64,000 nt of DNA, from contig CM035416.1 of NCBI GenBank assembly GCA_020310875.1, forward strand, positions 78,161,531 through 78,225,530. Direction: 5' to 3'. The position numbers were made by a program, and so were the translations under genes. The notes under the pieces were generated by a model that ran no database searches, was not told the DNA's origin, and saw only the letters and a list, made by a program, of their open reading frames with translations. The stretch comes from Ceratopteris richardii (Eukaryota > Streptophyta > Polypodiopsida > Polypodiales > Pteridaceae). Shown one piece after another: positions 43,900-56,279 of this stretch (position 1 is the first letter of the stretch; each line of letters opens with the position of its first letter).

Positions 43900-44414
43900 A
43901 TACCAAGCTACTTGGATTGTTTTATCCCAAGGGGGGATCATTATCACTAGATTTACATGTTTTTTCTAAATCATAGTAGATTGGTTGTTATGACACTCAT
44001 GTGTCCATCAGTGATTTTTTCTTCATGCTTGGTAGCTCATACATATCTTGGTTGAGTAAGAAGCAGAATGCATACCTCTAGTTATGAGGTTTAGTATAGG
44101 GTAGCTTTCATGGAGATTGTTGAGTGTGTATGGCTAAGATGCCTTTTGGTGGATTTGGATGTTGGTCATTCTTCTACTTTTCATTTGAAAATCAAAGCAC
44201 ATTGGCAATTTTGAGGAAGTCTATGTTCCATGCTTGCACAAAGCACATTGAGGTGCACTATCATTATGCCAAGAAGAGGTTCTCTGTTGGAGATATCAAT
44301 TTGGCTTATGTGTCCACACAGGATAACATTGCAGACCTTTTCACAAAGGCTCTACCTAGGGAGAAGTTTGAAACTCTTTGCAAAGTTTTGGGCTTACTTC
44401 CTTTTGTGGATTGA
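43900..44414 (+). pseudogene. Copia D RNase H
   Basis: Broken frames with SSYISWLSKKQNAYL, then an open piece (44124-44414) with HACTKHIEVHYHYAKKRF and YVSTQDNIADLFTKALP, the standard copia RNase H C-terminus. Confidence 0.86.
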
Positions 44415-44492
44415 TTTCTTTCCAAATAGCTTGGCACTTGCTTATACATGAGTGCCAGCTACTTGTTCACTGCATCACTCCCAAAGGGAATT

Positions 44493-44721
44493 TTTTGATA
44501 TATTTTGGTGGTGATGTGTGTGAACACACTTAAGGCCATTGGGGCACTTTTTTTTATCTTTAGGAGATTTTTTCCCCTAGCTTGCATATACACCTATAAC
44601 CCTAATCGATCACTTATCTTTGTATGTTCACTTGATGATATGTTCCGTATCATGTAATGCTCCAAACTTCTTCTTCTTCCTTATGTTTTTGTTGTGCTTC
44701 CATAGATCTCGAACTATAACA
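44493..44721 (+). repeat. 3' LTR of copia D
   Basis: About 229 bp. Matches the reverse of 42860-43090. The first bases are changed (TTTT for TGTT), so the left border is approximate. A purine-rich CCAAAGGGAA lies just before. Confidence 0.8.
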
Positions 44722-45321
44722 AACACTGCTTTGGCCCTACCTATTCTCATTGATTCCATTTTGATTGCTTTCTTGGTTAGAACAGGATAGCTTATGGTTC
44801 TTGCCATCCCTTATTCTTGGGCACATTTTACATCATCCCTTACACTTTTGAGGATTTCCTTGGTGTATCAAATGGGGTTTGGCTTAGAGGAAAATGTGTT
44901 GAAATGCAGCCCTTGTTCTACTTCTTTTGTAGATCTATATGATACCTTTATGCATTATCTCTATCTCTTCTTCTTCTAAGGGTGTGTATCCTTTTTCCTC
45001 ATCAGAACATCATGATTTTGCTTGGCTCTAAGATTTGAAAATTCTTTTGGATCTTGAAATTCCACCTGCCTCACCCCACATCTTCTTTCATTGTTCTAGT
45101 TCTAATGGGATGGAAGCCAAACGTGTCTACTAGGTTGTGCAATCAAAGCTGACATTAAATTACATCCTCTTGATAGGCTAGTATGAGTGATTTTGTGAGT
45201 GTTTGTGCCCCAAATAAGGTATTTTTTTACTCCATATGGCATTGGCTACCTCTACCTGTTCAAATATCCATGTGATGATGCCTATTGTTCTTCTAGATCA
45301 TACCCCGTAAACCAAGCCATG
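44722..45321. other. Unassigned spacer
   Basis: Short plus-strand ORFs only. No homology to the other elements could be recognised. Confidence 0.4.
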
Positions 45322-45687
45322 TCAAATTCTTTTATGAGGAATAGTATATTGATCTTGGCAAGGGAAACAAAAATGTTGATGTAATAATCTTAAGCCTAGT
45401 TCAAGCCCTTGGCTATTCAAATCATTGAATGTCTTGATGTTCTTGGAATTTTTTGAAGGTGGCATGTATATCTCATTGATGTTCTTTTCTTCTTGTTTGA
45501 TGTAAAGTTCTTCTTTGATAAGCTCCACAGTTTGGTAGACCATTACTTCCTCTCCATGAAAGTTTGTGACCACGAATCTTAGTCTACATTTTCTTCGTTG
45601 TTGAGTCTCGTAGGAGGTTATCATTTTGACTTCCCGACCAAAGTCGGGACTTATGATTGGCAGATGGAGATAGTCTCCACATCCCAA
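45322..45687 (-). pseudogene. Remnant H post-pol N-terminal domain
   Basis: A 121-codon frame resembling element I 53040-53528: VELIKEELY compared with HELIKEAFG, and LRLLHQHFCFPCQDQYTIPHK compared with VRLIHQHFYFSNMHRYTTPQK. It shows that the extra ORF exists in at least three diverged members of the group. Confidence 0.6.
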
Positions 45688-45886
45688 AAGATTCCATGTG
45701 TTGATTAAATAAGGAGTCCATTGGTGACAATGAATTTCTTGCTAACACACAAAGAAGTAAGATCCTTCCCGCATTGAATACTTTCCTTTTCTAGCCAATA
45801 ACTGTGGGATATGCTATTGATCCCATGGGTGGATCTTGGAGGATTACTAGTGAAGGTATCTCAAGGAATTTTAGTTGGATCTTTGA

Positions 45887-46141
45887 TTAGTTAATTGGTG
45901 GATCCTTAAATACTATGTCTCTAGCTACAATGCTGATTTCTAAAAAATGATCATGGACCCACTCTCTGCCTAGGGTCACTTTTTGCATCATATCTTCATC
46001 TTCAAAAGCTTCATCATTATGCTCATGGTTCCCAAACGTATCAAAAGTTCTACTTTTCCCATGCATTGCATTATAGAGTCCCCTTGAGTTGAGGGGTATG
46101 CTTCTATAGGGAGCAATCTTTGTTGCAAATTTGAACCACAT
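45887..46141 (-). pseudogene. Remnant H, possible second-protease fragment
   Basis: An acidic stretch, then KVTLGREWVHDHFLEISI, which resembles the LGQDWIYDHAVNLNL signature of the post-integrase protease. No DSG/DTG motif is left, so the call is weak. Confidence 0.35.
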
Positions 46142-46164
46142 AAGTTCTTATAGTGTAAGTTCTT

Positions 46165-46641
46165 CTAAGTCCCACTTGAACATATAAGTGTTGCCCTAGG
46201 GAATTTCAAGAGGACAAGCAAATCCTTGCACTTTTGTATTAAGAAAATGTTTGAACAATCCATATCCTCTAATTCAAAGAATGACTCTTCCCAAAGTAAA
46301 CTAACCATGCATAGGTCATATCCTTCTAAATCACCACATTCTACTAGATATTGCACACTGATAAATACACCATGCAGCTAAGATTTGCATCTAATAGTAT
46401 GGTTCAAATTTTCATCATTAAAGATTCTAGGCAGGTATGTAGGATCCTTGACTAGTCTAGACATGGGCTTGTGTATAGCTTCTTTTAGCCTCTCCAATAG
46501 AAGCTTTACACACCCATAAGTTGGTGTCTTACTGCATCCAAGAGGGATCCTTTGAATACACAGTATGTGTAGAGGTCCTCTCTTCATCTTGTTGATAGGC
46601 ATTCCATTGTAGTGGAGTGATATCCATAAAAGAAAATTCAT
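46165..46641 (-). pseudogene. Remnant H pre-RT region
   Basis: Two frames resembling B/A after the protease: YNGMPINKMKRGPL compared with WNPIHRAKDD, and DPTYLPRIFNDE compared with DPTYAPVVFPDEE. Confidence 0.55.
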
Positions 46642-46659
46642 TTAAAATTTATCTAAGTA

Positions 46660-46990
46660 GTCACACCCCTAAGTGTTGCAAAGATAAGGAATGAGATCCC
46701 CAATCTTGGACCACTTTGCATTGGCACATGAAAGGCCTTCCTAAGATCATCTCATATTTCCTAGCCTTTCCAAAGTGACAAATAACGAGTGTATGCTAAA
46801 GTTTTACTCCACAATTTGAGAGTACTATCCCTTCCAATAGTCTATGAAGATGCTTTATGTGACCAATTGCTAATTGTAATTTCATTCCTGTGAGCCGTAG
46901 GATAGTTTGACCCTATTTCTCCCAAAGCTCTTTAGTCGCAATGCCAACTCCTACTCTCGATTCTAGTTTTTCTTTGGTTTTATAATCATT
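46660..46990 (-). pseudogene. Remnant H protease region
   Basis: At nucleotide level it follows A/B protease (for example CACCCCTAAGTGTTGCAA compared with CACCTAAGTGTTGCAGG). The frames are destroyed. Confidence 0.6.
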
Positions 46991-48343
46991 CTAGAGGTCA
47001 TGTAGACAGGTGTTTCCCTTATCCCCTTCATTGTAATCTCCATTTATCTAATAGGTTTGGTGCATCTTCTTCTCATTGTTTGTGTTCTCTTGCATTTTGA
47101 TTTGGCTTCATACTCTCCCATGTAGTTAGGAAGAGTGTGAAGACTCATTGTATCCTCGTCCTAACCACTAAGGTTATGAGCATCACCATAATAAGATCCT
47201 TCAAGAAGACTCTCATCACTTTTTCCCACAACTATTTTAGGAATAAGCGGGTTGATCCATTGCTCCTTCTTCCATCATGTTTCATGATCTCTTTCCCGTA
47301 GTTCTTGCATCCAAGCTTCATCCATATCTTTTATGGTCTTTTTTCTCTCTACCACAATTCTTGGCACTCTAGGTGTATGAGGGGTCTCTCTTAAAGATCT
47401 ATTTTGAACTAGAGTTGGATCCTTAAGTGTCATTTTTTGTGTGAATTCATGAAATTGATGTCCTAGAATCCTAGTATTTGGTATCGGAATGGGCACATGT
47501 TCTAGCCTATCTTGAGTGAAGTCTACCGTCTTCATGCATACGTCTAACCTTTCCCATTCTAGGTCTCCTCTAAGATATCACCTCTCATGGTGATTTGAGA
47601 TAGGTCCTATGGTGAATCTAGGTTGACAAGCTTTAAAGAACACTTGTAGGCCTTCAAAAATGGGATCTTCTAGGACCAATCCTACCTATTGCTTTAGTTT
47701 TTTCCTCTTGAGTTTTTCTAGAACTCATCTTACTTGAATTAATAATTGCATCCATAACCAAAAAAGGTTCATTTAGTAATTTTGATTTTTCTCTTTTTCT
47801 TGTTGCAAATTGTCTTTTGAATCAATCCTTATTTCTTTCCATTTCTTTTTAAGCTTCTCTTTTATTGTTGTCTATGCATGTGCTCTCTATTTACTTGGGC
47901 TCTCACTCTTATCTATTGTATTCTCTACAAATATTGGGTTATGTTCTTCCTCATTTTTGTGTGATGGGCTTAACAGTTCAATCTCTCTTTGTACTTGACT
48001 ATGCTGCACTTGCGCTAGAGTGTGACTGGATGCATAGAGACTAATGTGTCGTAGCCTATATAGGTTGGTCCTACTATATCTATTTGAGTCTCCTTCCCTT
48101 TGGATGGATTCTTAGGGAAATCCCTAAAGAGATTCTCTTTTCCACACTATAGACAAAATCCATACTTGGTTCTAGTACTAGATAGATAATTCAAAGGATG
48201 AGGGAAATCTTGAATGAAGTGTTCCCATTACATCTGTAACAAGGTCCTCATGTATGTGGCACTATATTCTGACTTATAGGCATTCTAATTGTGTTGTACC
48301 ATACACTAGGATAGTTTCCCTCATATCCTTGATTCCAATAAGA
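46991..48343 (-). pseudogene. Remnant H gag C-terminal region
   Basis: Scattered matches to the gag linker of I and B. 47275-47535 is a short open frame (…RETPHTPRVPRIVVERKK). A reading near 48230 gives a CYRC-type zinc knuckle with lost residues. It is cut by copia E at about 48343. Confidence 0.5.
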
Positions 48344-48826
48344 ATTCTAGAAGCTATGTGGTAAAGCTTGACTTTTGACCATACATCTCACCATCGCCAT
48401 GAGAGACCTATTCTTTCTTTCAAAAAATCCATTTTTTTGAGGTGTATATGGCACTGTACACTGATATTTTATCCTCTCTCCGCCAGAAATGCACTAATCA
48501 AAAGACATGTATTCCCTCCGTCGATCAGAACAGAGGGTGCCCAATTTACATGCTGACATATTTTTAAATATAACCAAAAATTGTTTGAAGCACATAAACA
48601 CTTTGGAATTTGCTTTCCATGGATACACCCATGCATGCTTGGAGAAATCATCAATGAAATTCACGAAGTAAAGGTAGTTCCCAAAAGAATGTTTTTGCAT
48701 AGGACCACAAACATCACTACGAACAAGTTGCAATTTGTGAGCAGCTCGAATTGAACCATCTTTTGCGAAGGATGAATGCTGCATTTTGCCCAAAATGACC
48801 AAACCATGCATGGCAAAGCTTTGCAT
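48344..48826 (-). pseudogene. Copia E integrase fragment
   Basis: Open part 48494-48826: KMQHSSFAKDGSIRAAHKLQ, RSDVCGPM (first Asp), FIDDFSKHAWVYPWKANSKV and LCSDRRREY (second Asp; the usual GGE is RRE). The Glu region is broken. Confidence 0.82.
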
Positions 48827-49260
48827 CTAAGATATCCTGAGAATCTTAAATTGCACATGCTAAATGATTCATAGATTTTGCGTAGTTTATGAGTTTATAT
48901 AGCCCACGACATGAAATTCTAGAATCAATAATAATGTTGCCATTTGACAGATCATGAATTGTTTCTTCAACAAATTAGGAACTAGACGAATCTTGGCTAA
49001 TGTTGAAACTGACAATAGATTTTTCTTGATCCTTGGCACATAGAAACCATTTGAAAATGTGAAAGAAATATCATCAATAGTAGTAAAAATGATCCTACCA
49101 ACTCCCATTATAGGATAAGAGGAGTTGTTAGCTCATGTGACATTATTCCATGTAGGGGCAAGCTCAAGTGAACTGAAAAAACTATGTTGCAAGGTAAAAT
49201 GTTTGGTTGCCCCACTATCAAAGTACCAAACATCTGAGTCTACTACAAACATACATATGA
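48827..49260 (-). pseudogene. Copia E protease and pre-integrase region
   Basis: MGVGRIIFTTIDDISFTFSN followed by FYVPRIKKNLLSVSTLAKI, the typical segment after the protease. The catalytic motif lies upstream in broken frames near 49220. Confidence 0.75.
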
Positions 49261-49970
49261 GAAGATGGATCATAACTACAAATAGTTGTAAACACCCATT
49301 CTAGACAAGATTAGAAGACTCTATTTTAGGTGTAGAAGCATGTAAAACAGCCATTCCAACCTCTTTCTTCTTTTCCTCTTTTGCAACCAATTTTGTATAA
49401 CTCTTTATGACATTGTCATTTCCTTTATAGTATTGCAAAATTGTTTATGTTTTATTTTTATCATCTTGCTCTTCCTTCTTTGAGTGTTTAGCATTGGCAG
49501 ATTTCTGCTTACTAGTAGATGAGATCCATTTTCCTTTGCCCTTTTGACTAGCTAAGAAAGCTTAATCTGCAACATACATGATCAACCTGTTCTTCCTGGA
49601 CTATTCTTCTTTCAACAAAACAAAGAATAATTTCTAAAATGTGAAGGCATTTGGATTTCCTTTCATCATCAATTGAAAAGTAGAAGCAAAATTTTGATAT
49701 GATCTAGAAGACCATTAAGAACAGTCTACACAAGTGAACTATCTGGCAAGACTTTATCAGTAGAAATCAACTGCTCCTTCAAATCTTTGATCTCTATCGA
49801 AAAACTATCCATGGAATATCCTTCATTCATGTGCTCCCTCTCCAATTTGTGTTTGGAGGTAAGCAATATGAGCCTCATTTCTCACCTGATATAAGGCTAA
49901 ATGGGTAATTAGTAGCATCCAACTTTTCCTCAATGACCAACATATGGAATACATCATTACTTTCAGCCAT
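49261..49970 (-). pseudogene. Copia E gag
   Basis: Start codon at 49968-49970 (MAESND...). It is then cut by deletions, keeping the mid-gag region (49615-49880) and a Lys/Ser-rich stretch with a damaged knuckle (about 49380-49560). Confidence 0.7.
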
Positions 49971-50316
49971 GGCCACTAACTAAATACCCTGATGTAGAAA
50001 AACGACTATATCTCAAAGAGTTGAATAGTGTCAAGCTCTACTAAACCTATAGCAGACTTTGAGGTGCTTGTACTAGAAAAATGAAACCTCTCTATATGTT
50101 TGGCACAAAAGGATGAAATTGCCTACACATGCACTACAATAGTGTGTTCAGAGATTGAAACGAGCTCATATCAAAATTTCGACGCCATCTAGAAAAGTTG
50201 TTTTGAAGTACTAATCACCTTGGGTATGCTCACCAATTTTTATGTGAATTCGAGACTGTGATATGAGAAGTGTCGATGATGCCCTTAATGAAGAGGTGAC
50301 CTTCTTTGATACCAAT

Positions 50317-50546
50317 TGTTGGAGTTTGAGGTCTGTGGAAGCACAAAAAAAATCACAAGGAAGAAGAAGAAGATTAGAGCAACACACAACACATAATGAA
50401 TTACCAAGTGAATGTACAAGAATAAGTGACCCGTTAGGGTTATAGGTGTATATACAAGCTGGGGGGAGAAAACCTCCTAAAGAGGTAAAAAAGGGCCCCG
50501 GTGGTCCTAAGTGCGTTTAGACACATTGCTACCAAATATATCAATA
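50317..50546 (-). repeat. 5' LTR of copia E
   Basis: About 230 bp, TGTTGGAG...ATCAATA on plus, matching the other three copia LTRs. Confidence 0.83.
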
Positions 50547-51220
50547 TTTGCATCTTGAAGTTGAAGTTCTAGTTCTTTGGTACTATCAAGCTTAGCAATC
50601 ATAGTTCGTGAATTATCGGTGTGATAAAATTTGAGTTTTCTATCTGTCCTTTTTGGTCTGCAAATTGGGCACTTGATTTTGCAATAGATCTTTATCTTGT
50701 ACTGCTCAAAAATTTTCATATGCATCATGTAGCTGATCATGCAAAATATGTTGCTCTTCTTCCAATTTGGATTCAAAATAGAGTATGGCTCTCTTCATAG
50801 CCTATATTTTCTCATCAAAAATGTTAGCTGGACCTGCCAGACTATCTTGAAGTTTAAGATTTTGTTAGGTAAGATGAACAATTTATGCTTGTAATATCAA
50901 GAACTCTGCTTCATCCCATCTTGAAGTAGTTTCCTCCTTCTCCATTTGCAGAGGAAAAATGGTAAGTAATCAAGAAGCATGAGCGAAGGTATGCAAAGTC
51001 ATTTGATAATCCTTCATGAACCACGGGTGAATAAAGGAGGAATAAGCAATTGGTAGTAGTTGTACACAACCTCTACTACTACACGAAGGATCATTAAGCT
51101 GGTCTTTGAAGGTAGGAAACTTAAGAGAATTCCTTCACTATTGCTCTTTATACTTCACTATGAACCCTTTCCTTTTGGAAAAATACCACAATCCTTCCGA
51201 TTGTAAAAAAACCAGCTACC
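50547..51220. other. Unassigned stretch with a minus-strand coiled-coil-like remnant
   Basis: On minus, a Met near 50943 starts a stop-interrupted Leu/Glu/Gln-rich reading (KLEEEQHILHDQLHDAYENF). It could be a relic of a gag or post-pol coiled coil. No family call. Confidence 0.3.
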
Positions 51221-52135
51221 TCATGTAGTGCCTTGAGAACTAGAATTATGGGCACCGGCTTGAGATGATACTATATTCTCTACATTACCTCGAACATTAC
51301 CTACATCTCTTGGGTGAATGTTATGTACATAGGTGACAGGATACCACAATACAGGATGCATCAATTCTGATTGATCTTGATTAGTGGCCACCACCTTATT
51401 ATGCAAGTCATATATACAATTTTCTATATTATTATTCACGATATTACATATAGCAAAATAAACCTGATTCAAAGCACAAGTTGCAGCAATGTGGCCAACA
51501 TTTTGACACTGAGTGCAATACATCTGGTTGAAAGCCTTTGATGGTCCTACTAAGGGTATTGTTTGCAGATTTGCAGCTTCCAAGGAATGTTGTAAAGAAG
51601 GATTGGCCGCATTCAGGTTCCTTTCCAATTGCTCAGCCACATCAATAATCTGATCCAATGTTCCTGTCTCATCCCGACCAAAAAGAAAAAAAATATCCTT
51701 AAGAACACGATTAAGACCACCCATGAACCATCCCCTAACTACATCATTTGGTGATCGTTCATGTTGAGGAATCTTGGCCTTCTAAAACCTTTGCAATAAC
51801 ATTGTGCACAAATCATTGTACATTACAAAATGTTTTTGAGTGAATTCAATTAACCAACCGACTGCTTCTCGACCCAATGTAGCTTGGAAGACCAGATGCT
51901 TCCAAGCATCATCCTACCCACCTTTTAAAAGGTCATATTGTGTTTTGAATAATCAAATGTGGACATCTAGGTCTTCATCCATCTTTCCATTAAGTCGATT
52001 AAAATGCATGCCACTAATACATTGCATTGGAACTACCATCTCGTGCAAAATTTTCCCCTCCACTCTTGTGTTAGTTATAGATGTTGAAGAAACTTCCACC
52101 TCCAATTTCACCTCTTGCTCAATCGCCAAATAACC
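51221..52135 (-). pseudogene. Remnant L: gypsy gag, related to G
   Basis: Retrotrans_gag core in broken frames (GREAVGWLIEFTQKHF near 51860, VVRGWFMGGLNRVLKDIFF at 51700), then an open 167-codon frame with a complete knuckle CTQCQNVGHIAATC and the following CALNQVYFAICN, shared with G gag. No LTR or pol is seen. Confidence 0.72.
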
Positions 52136-52173
52136 TCGTGTAGTGTTTTTGCACTATTGTGAATTGCTACAGA

Positions 52174-52440
52174 AATGGAAAATGTGGATGGAATGAGTCA
52201 GCTTATGAGTGATAAGCTAGACAAGAACAACTTTCATGCTTGGAGATTCATAATGAAAAATTTCTTGCGAGAAAAGGCCATTGGAAGTACATTGAAGGAG
52301 AGAATGAAAATGCTCCATAGTTACCAGAGAGGAATCAGACTATGAACTAGTTAAGAGCATATGAAGAATGGAATGAAGGAGCACAAAAGGTAATATATTG
52401 GCTATATGTTAGCATATAGGATAGCATGTGTGTACCTAAG
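52174..52440 (+). pseudogene. Remnant M: copia gag N-terminus
   Basis: MENVDGMSQLMSDKLDKNNF then HAWRFIMKNFLREKA in the first frame; RAYEEWNEGAQKVIYWLYVS after a frameshift. A different copia family from C-F. Only the first 85 or so codons remain. Confidence 0.68.
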
Positions 52441-52795
52441 TCGTGAAGCCTTAGGGACTTGTGTCGATGAGACTAGACCTCGATCGCCCCACAAGTGCAT
52501 ATAGTGGTGGATTAATACACATTTAATTATCAATCGGAGGAACCACGGGAACCAAGTGTATGAAGACCTATGCACACATGATGGTAGGTGAAGTATTTAA
52601 GCTACAATGAATGTGACCAATTCCAATTACCTCTCCAACTCACTAATCCTTTGAAAATGCATGCCCGATACCATTTACAACAGTAAGCACAAATTTGAAC
52701 TTTTCTCTCATCTCCAAACTTTGAATATCGTCAATAGTGGGTTCTTCTCAAATCTCTTGACAAGATACATCTATTGCTGGTAATTCCAATTGAAT
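52441..52795. other. Unassigned stretch
   Basis: No ORF or repeat recognised. The left limit of element I lies somewhere near its right end. Confidence 0.35.
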
Positions 52796-53651
52796 CTGAC
52801 AAACGAACTTCAAGTTATGAACAAAATAGTGAATGGCGGGAAACACCAACAAATGCTCCACAACTCAAAATGGCTCCACAACTCAAAATGGCTCTTGGGT
52901 TGAGAACTGGTTCCTGCCTCTTCCGTCACTTTTACTTCTTTCTTTTTCCTTGGGATAGTGCCTAGTTTTGCATACTTATCCATATCTGTTGATGAGGGCA
53001 TCTCCTTTAGATATTCTCGAATGCCTAAAGCATAGTAGATCAGGGTCGACTTCCATTTAAGAACTTCTTATGGTTCCATTGCTTCTTAGCTTCAAATAGA
53101 TGCTCTTGGATGTATGGTGTCATGCTCACTTGATTATCAATATGCTTAGTTGCATGAGATAAGAGCTGCACTATGATTTTTTGAGGTGTCGTGTAGCGAT
53201 GCATGTTTGAGAAGTAGAAGTGTTGGTGAATCAGACGGACCTCTTCTTCTATATCTATACGATTAATATCAATGAATGTTCGGGTCTTAGTCCCTCGGCT
53301 TTCATCCTTCAAGTCTGTATTCCCATCCTTTTCCCATCCAAAAGCTTCTTTAATCAATTCATGAGTGAATCCTGCGACATATAGGACTCTTGCTTTTGGC
53401 ACTAAGGGGTTTTGTAAGGCCTTTGTCATTATTTCCATGGTTGATGGGAGTTCATGTAAGACTTTGAAATCTTGGGACATGATCAGGAACTGATGGTCAG
53501 TGTCCATGATCTTTATCTTCACCAACAAGAGATGCTCTCCTATAGGTTGGTCTTCTCAAAACCAGTGACCTTTGGCTTTGGTCACACTTTGTAGTGGAAA
53601 CTCCAACGTCTCTTCATGAACAGTAGTCTCGGAATCCTCAAAAGCCATCTA
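52796..53651 (-). pseudogene. Element I post-pol N-terminal domain
   Basis: Starts MAFEDSETTVHEETLEFPL near 53649; KGHWF then a stop; open frame 53040-53528 with ELIKEAFGWEKD and RLIHQHFYFSNMHRYTTPQK; then 52810-53001. It lacks the in-frame TAG that A and B have before MPVSKNSHWF. An 18-bp duplication makes SHFELWSHFELW (about 52858-52893). The linker, coiled coil and C-terminal domain are missing. Confidence 0.62.
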
Positions 53652-53965
53652 CACTAGTAATAAGGGAAGGATCAACTTGTAGAAGAAACCAATTCATGTG
53701 TTTTATGTGTGGCTTAGTGATATGTTGTTTCCTTTGTCACTCCATTCCCCCTTCCTTAAGGGAGTAAGGTATCTTGCCACACTTCTTTTGATTTTTAATC
53801 CTGAAAGACAACAACATTAGATCTAGTCGAAGCACTTATTTATTTACAATGTATGGTCATTCCTATGGCAATAAAATCTAAGACCTATTCCAATGATGGA
53901 AATATGCACCACAAATTTGTTGAAGTGATAATGTGTCGAATGCATGGCCTTGTAATGTGGCCATG
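53652..53965. other. Spacer between pol region and post-pol ORF of I
   Basis: No coding signal. Corresponds in position to 5421-5565 of B. Confidence 0.4.
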
Positions 53966-54928
53966 TCATGCATACACTGTGTGCAATGGAGTCTTCATGA
54001 GTGCAAGTAGAATCACGTTGAGTCTGTTGTTCATGTCCTTGCTGCCTCTTTGGTATCCATATCCACTTTGTAGTTGGTGATTGAGGCCTTTGCTTCTATC
54101 AGGCTCTTCATTCTCTGGTCCTTGTCTCCTTCTTATGTGAAGTCTGAGTTTTTGATGTCGTGTTCCTTTAGTACCCTTGATGAGTATTTTTGAACCTCTT
54201 TGCTTCACTTTGTAGGCATGATATCTCATTAAGCTTTTTTAGTTCTTGATTTGTAGTCTGTCTGACCTCCTTCGGAATCCATATACATTGCTGTGTCTTT
54301 TGGGCCTCTACTAATGACTTTGGAAGCCATACATGAAGAAGTCTTGGTGGTTCAGGTTGTGTTGGTGAGTAATGGTTGTCTCTCCTTATCTTCAATGAGT
54401 GGCTGGTCTGCTTTTGTGTTGAGTTGTCTGGTTGAGTCATTCTATCCTTTCGAATCCATTGTAGACGAGTATTACTTGGAGGAGATGTTTGAACAGTAGA
54501 CATCCAGGTGGGTTTTCTTTGTACAGTGTAGATAGATTTAGAGACAACGTCCTCACACTCTCTTTTAGGTTCATCTCTCATAGGCAAGGTGGTCACATCA
54601 TCAAGCAACACCTCCTTATTTGCAGGCCATTCTAGATTAGGGCATGCTTGGGATATACTCTTTAGTGATTCATTTTCTATCTCTGGTACTCCTTGGTTCC
54701 AATTCCTCGGTTTAAGTATGGTTGGGAGATGCTAAGGCTCTCATTACTAGCATTACTGACTTGGTAATTGTCCATGGGTATAGGTTCCTCTCCCTGTATA
54801 TATCTTTCATCCCTTTGTCGTATCCACTCTTCCTGGCGTGCTTCTTCTCTAATCCTCTCCTCTTCCTTCTTTCGATTATGTGCTCCTACGAGTCATGCTA
54901 ACATCTGGTCTATTAATGGCTCCATATA
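53966..54928 (-). pseudogene. Element I linker with W-x-P-K motifs, second protease absent
   Basis: The motifs are WIRK (about 54455), WLPK (54325), WIPK (54270) and WIPK (54050). On its right (54615-54928) the charged linker after integrase (RRRKRRGLEKKHAR...) passes directly into the segment that in A/B follows the second protease (VPEIENESLKSISQ compared with MELENEALKELGK). The DSG-to-LGQDW domain is therefore missing, about 130 residues. Confidence 0.6.
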
Positions 54929-56279
54929 TCATTTTACTCGACATCCACTTATGTAGTTGGGAGGTATATCCCCGTCTAATGTGGCTAGATAGACTGCCCT
55001 ACTCGTTGAGATCCAATTAATCAATAATGGTCCATATCTGTGTTGTTGCAGTTTCTTGGCGTGTTGTTTCAATGTATATAAAAGTACTAAATCTCCTTCT
55101 TTTAAGCCTTTGTCTTTGATATGTGCATCATAATATGCTTTCTGCCTTCGTTTAGCGGCATAAATTCTTGCAACTGCCTGTAGTTTTGTTTCTTGTAATT
55201 CCTCAATTTGCTCCACTTTCTTGGATAGTTCATGTCCTGTCCACTCATATTGTTGTGCTACACGTAAAGTAGGTACCAAAAAGTCAATTGGTAAGATTGC
55301 ATTTTGCCCATAAACTAGGTTAAATGGAGTAGTTTCAATGGCGGTCTTGTAAGCCACTCGAAAGGCCCAAACTGCATGATGCAATTGTTTGTCCCAGTTT
55401 GACCTTCCATTGTTAGCTATCTTTATCAATGCAGTGCATAACACTTTATTGGAAGTCTCTGGTTGACCATTGGCTTGAGGGTGATAAGGAGCTGATGTTT
55501 TATGAATGACTAGGAATTCGTTCATCAAAGATTCTATCACTTTGTTGATGAAGTGTGTTCCTCTATCGCTCACTATCTCTGTAGGTAGTCCAAAGCGAGT
55601 AAAGACGTTCTCAAAGAGAAACTTCGTTGTGGTTTGAGCATCATTCTTCCTTGTTGCTTTTGCTTCCACCCACTTGGTTAGATAGTTTGTTGCCACTATT
55701 ATGTACCCGGCATGGGATCCTTTGGCTGGAGGGTTAATAGGGCCTATGAAATCAATGCCCCATTTTGAAAATGCTCTAACACAAATCATGGGTCTTAAAG
55801 GCATATCATCTTTCCTAAAGGGTACTTGGCTCTTTGGCATATCTCATAACTTCGTACATAAGTTTCTGCATCCATATGTAGAGTTGGCCACCACAAGCCT
55901 ACAAAGAGAATCATTTTTACAATTCTTTCGGGTGAAAAATGTCCTCCTGGGGCACCTGCATGTGCCATCTCTTTATAGTCAAATACTCTCCTTCATGGAT
56001 GCATAGCCGAAGCAGATTGTCCTTTCCTCCCTTGAATAGTTGCCTTCCCATTATAGTATAGTCTTGGCTCATTTCTTTTAGGGATCGCTTCCTAGCTAGA
56101 CTTGCTCCTTCCTCATGCTCTCGTGTTTTTAAGAACTTAACCAATCTCCTTCTCCAGTCTGGTGCTATTGTAGAGAATTGTAATGATGTGTGGTCTTTTG
56201 GAGTACTTTCTTGGCATTCTCGACAACTGTCAATGTACTCATGAACATCCTTCGGCATATCTGGCCAGTAAACTCCCAA
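54929..56279 (-). pseudogene. Element I integrase
   Basis: An open 303-codon frame (54929-55840): KWGIDFIGPINPP (D), EIVSDRGTHFINKV (D), HPQANGQPETSNK (E), and a C-terminal domain through GCRVK. No stop after ETTPF, unlike A and B. The zinc-binding part is in another frame (55917-56279; GGHFSPERI with HMDAETYVRSYEIC, first Cys of the usual CxxC lost). Confidence 0.87.

Larger units (their letters stand above)
43091..44721 (+). mobile_element. Copia element D (plus), internally deleted, 5'-truncated
   Basis: Starts abruptly inside gag next to F's LTR, passes from gag to RNase H with everything between missing, and ends in an LTR at 44493-44721. Same family as C, E and F, opposite orientation. 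Confidence 0.82.
45322..48343 (-). mobile_element. Gypsy remnant H (minus), A/B-related, without RT and integrase
   Basis: Heavily decayed. From right to left: gag C-terminal region with a worn zinc knuckle (about 48230), protease region (46660-46990), pre-RT region (46165-46641), a segment with LGREWVHDH (45887-46141), then a post-pol N-terminal domain (45322-45687). No LTRs. RT, RNase H and integrase are absent, so the pre-RT and post-pol parts sit side by side. Confidence 0.65.
48344..50546 (-). mobile_element. Copia fragment E (minus), 3'-truncated
   Basis: 5' LTR 50317-50546, PBS near 50303-50314 (TGGTATCAAAG-like), gag start at 49970, partial gag, worn knuckle, protease region, pre-integrase and integrase core, ending abruptly at about 48344 next to H. 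Gag has internal deletions compared with F. It spans without interruption the site where G entered F. Confidence 0.8.

Noticed and set aside
44794-44979. Plus-strand ORF in the spacer after copia D
   Set aside because: Short, no homologue in the window, no start or codon evidence.
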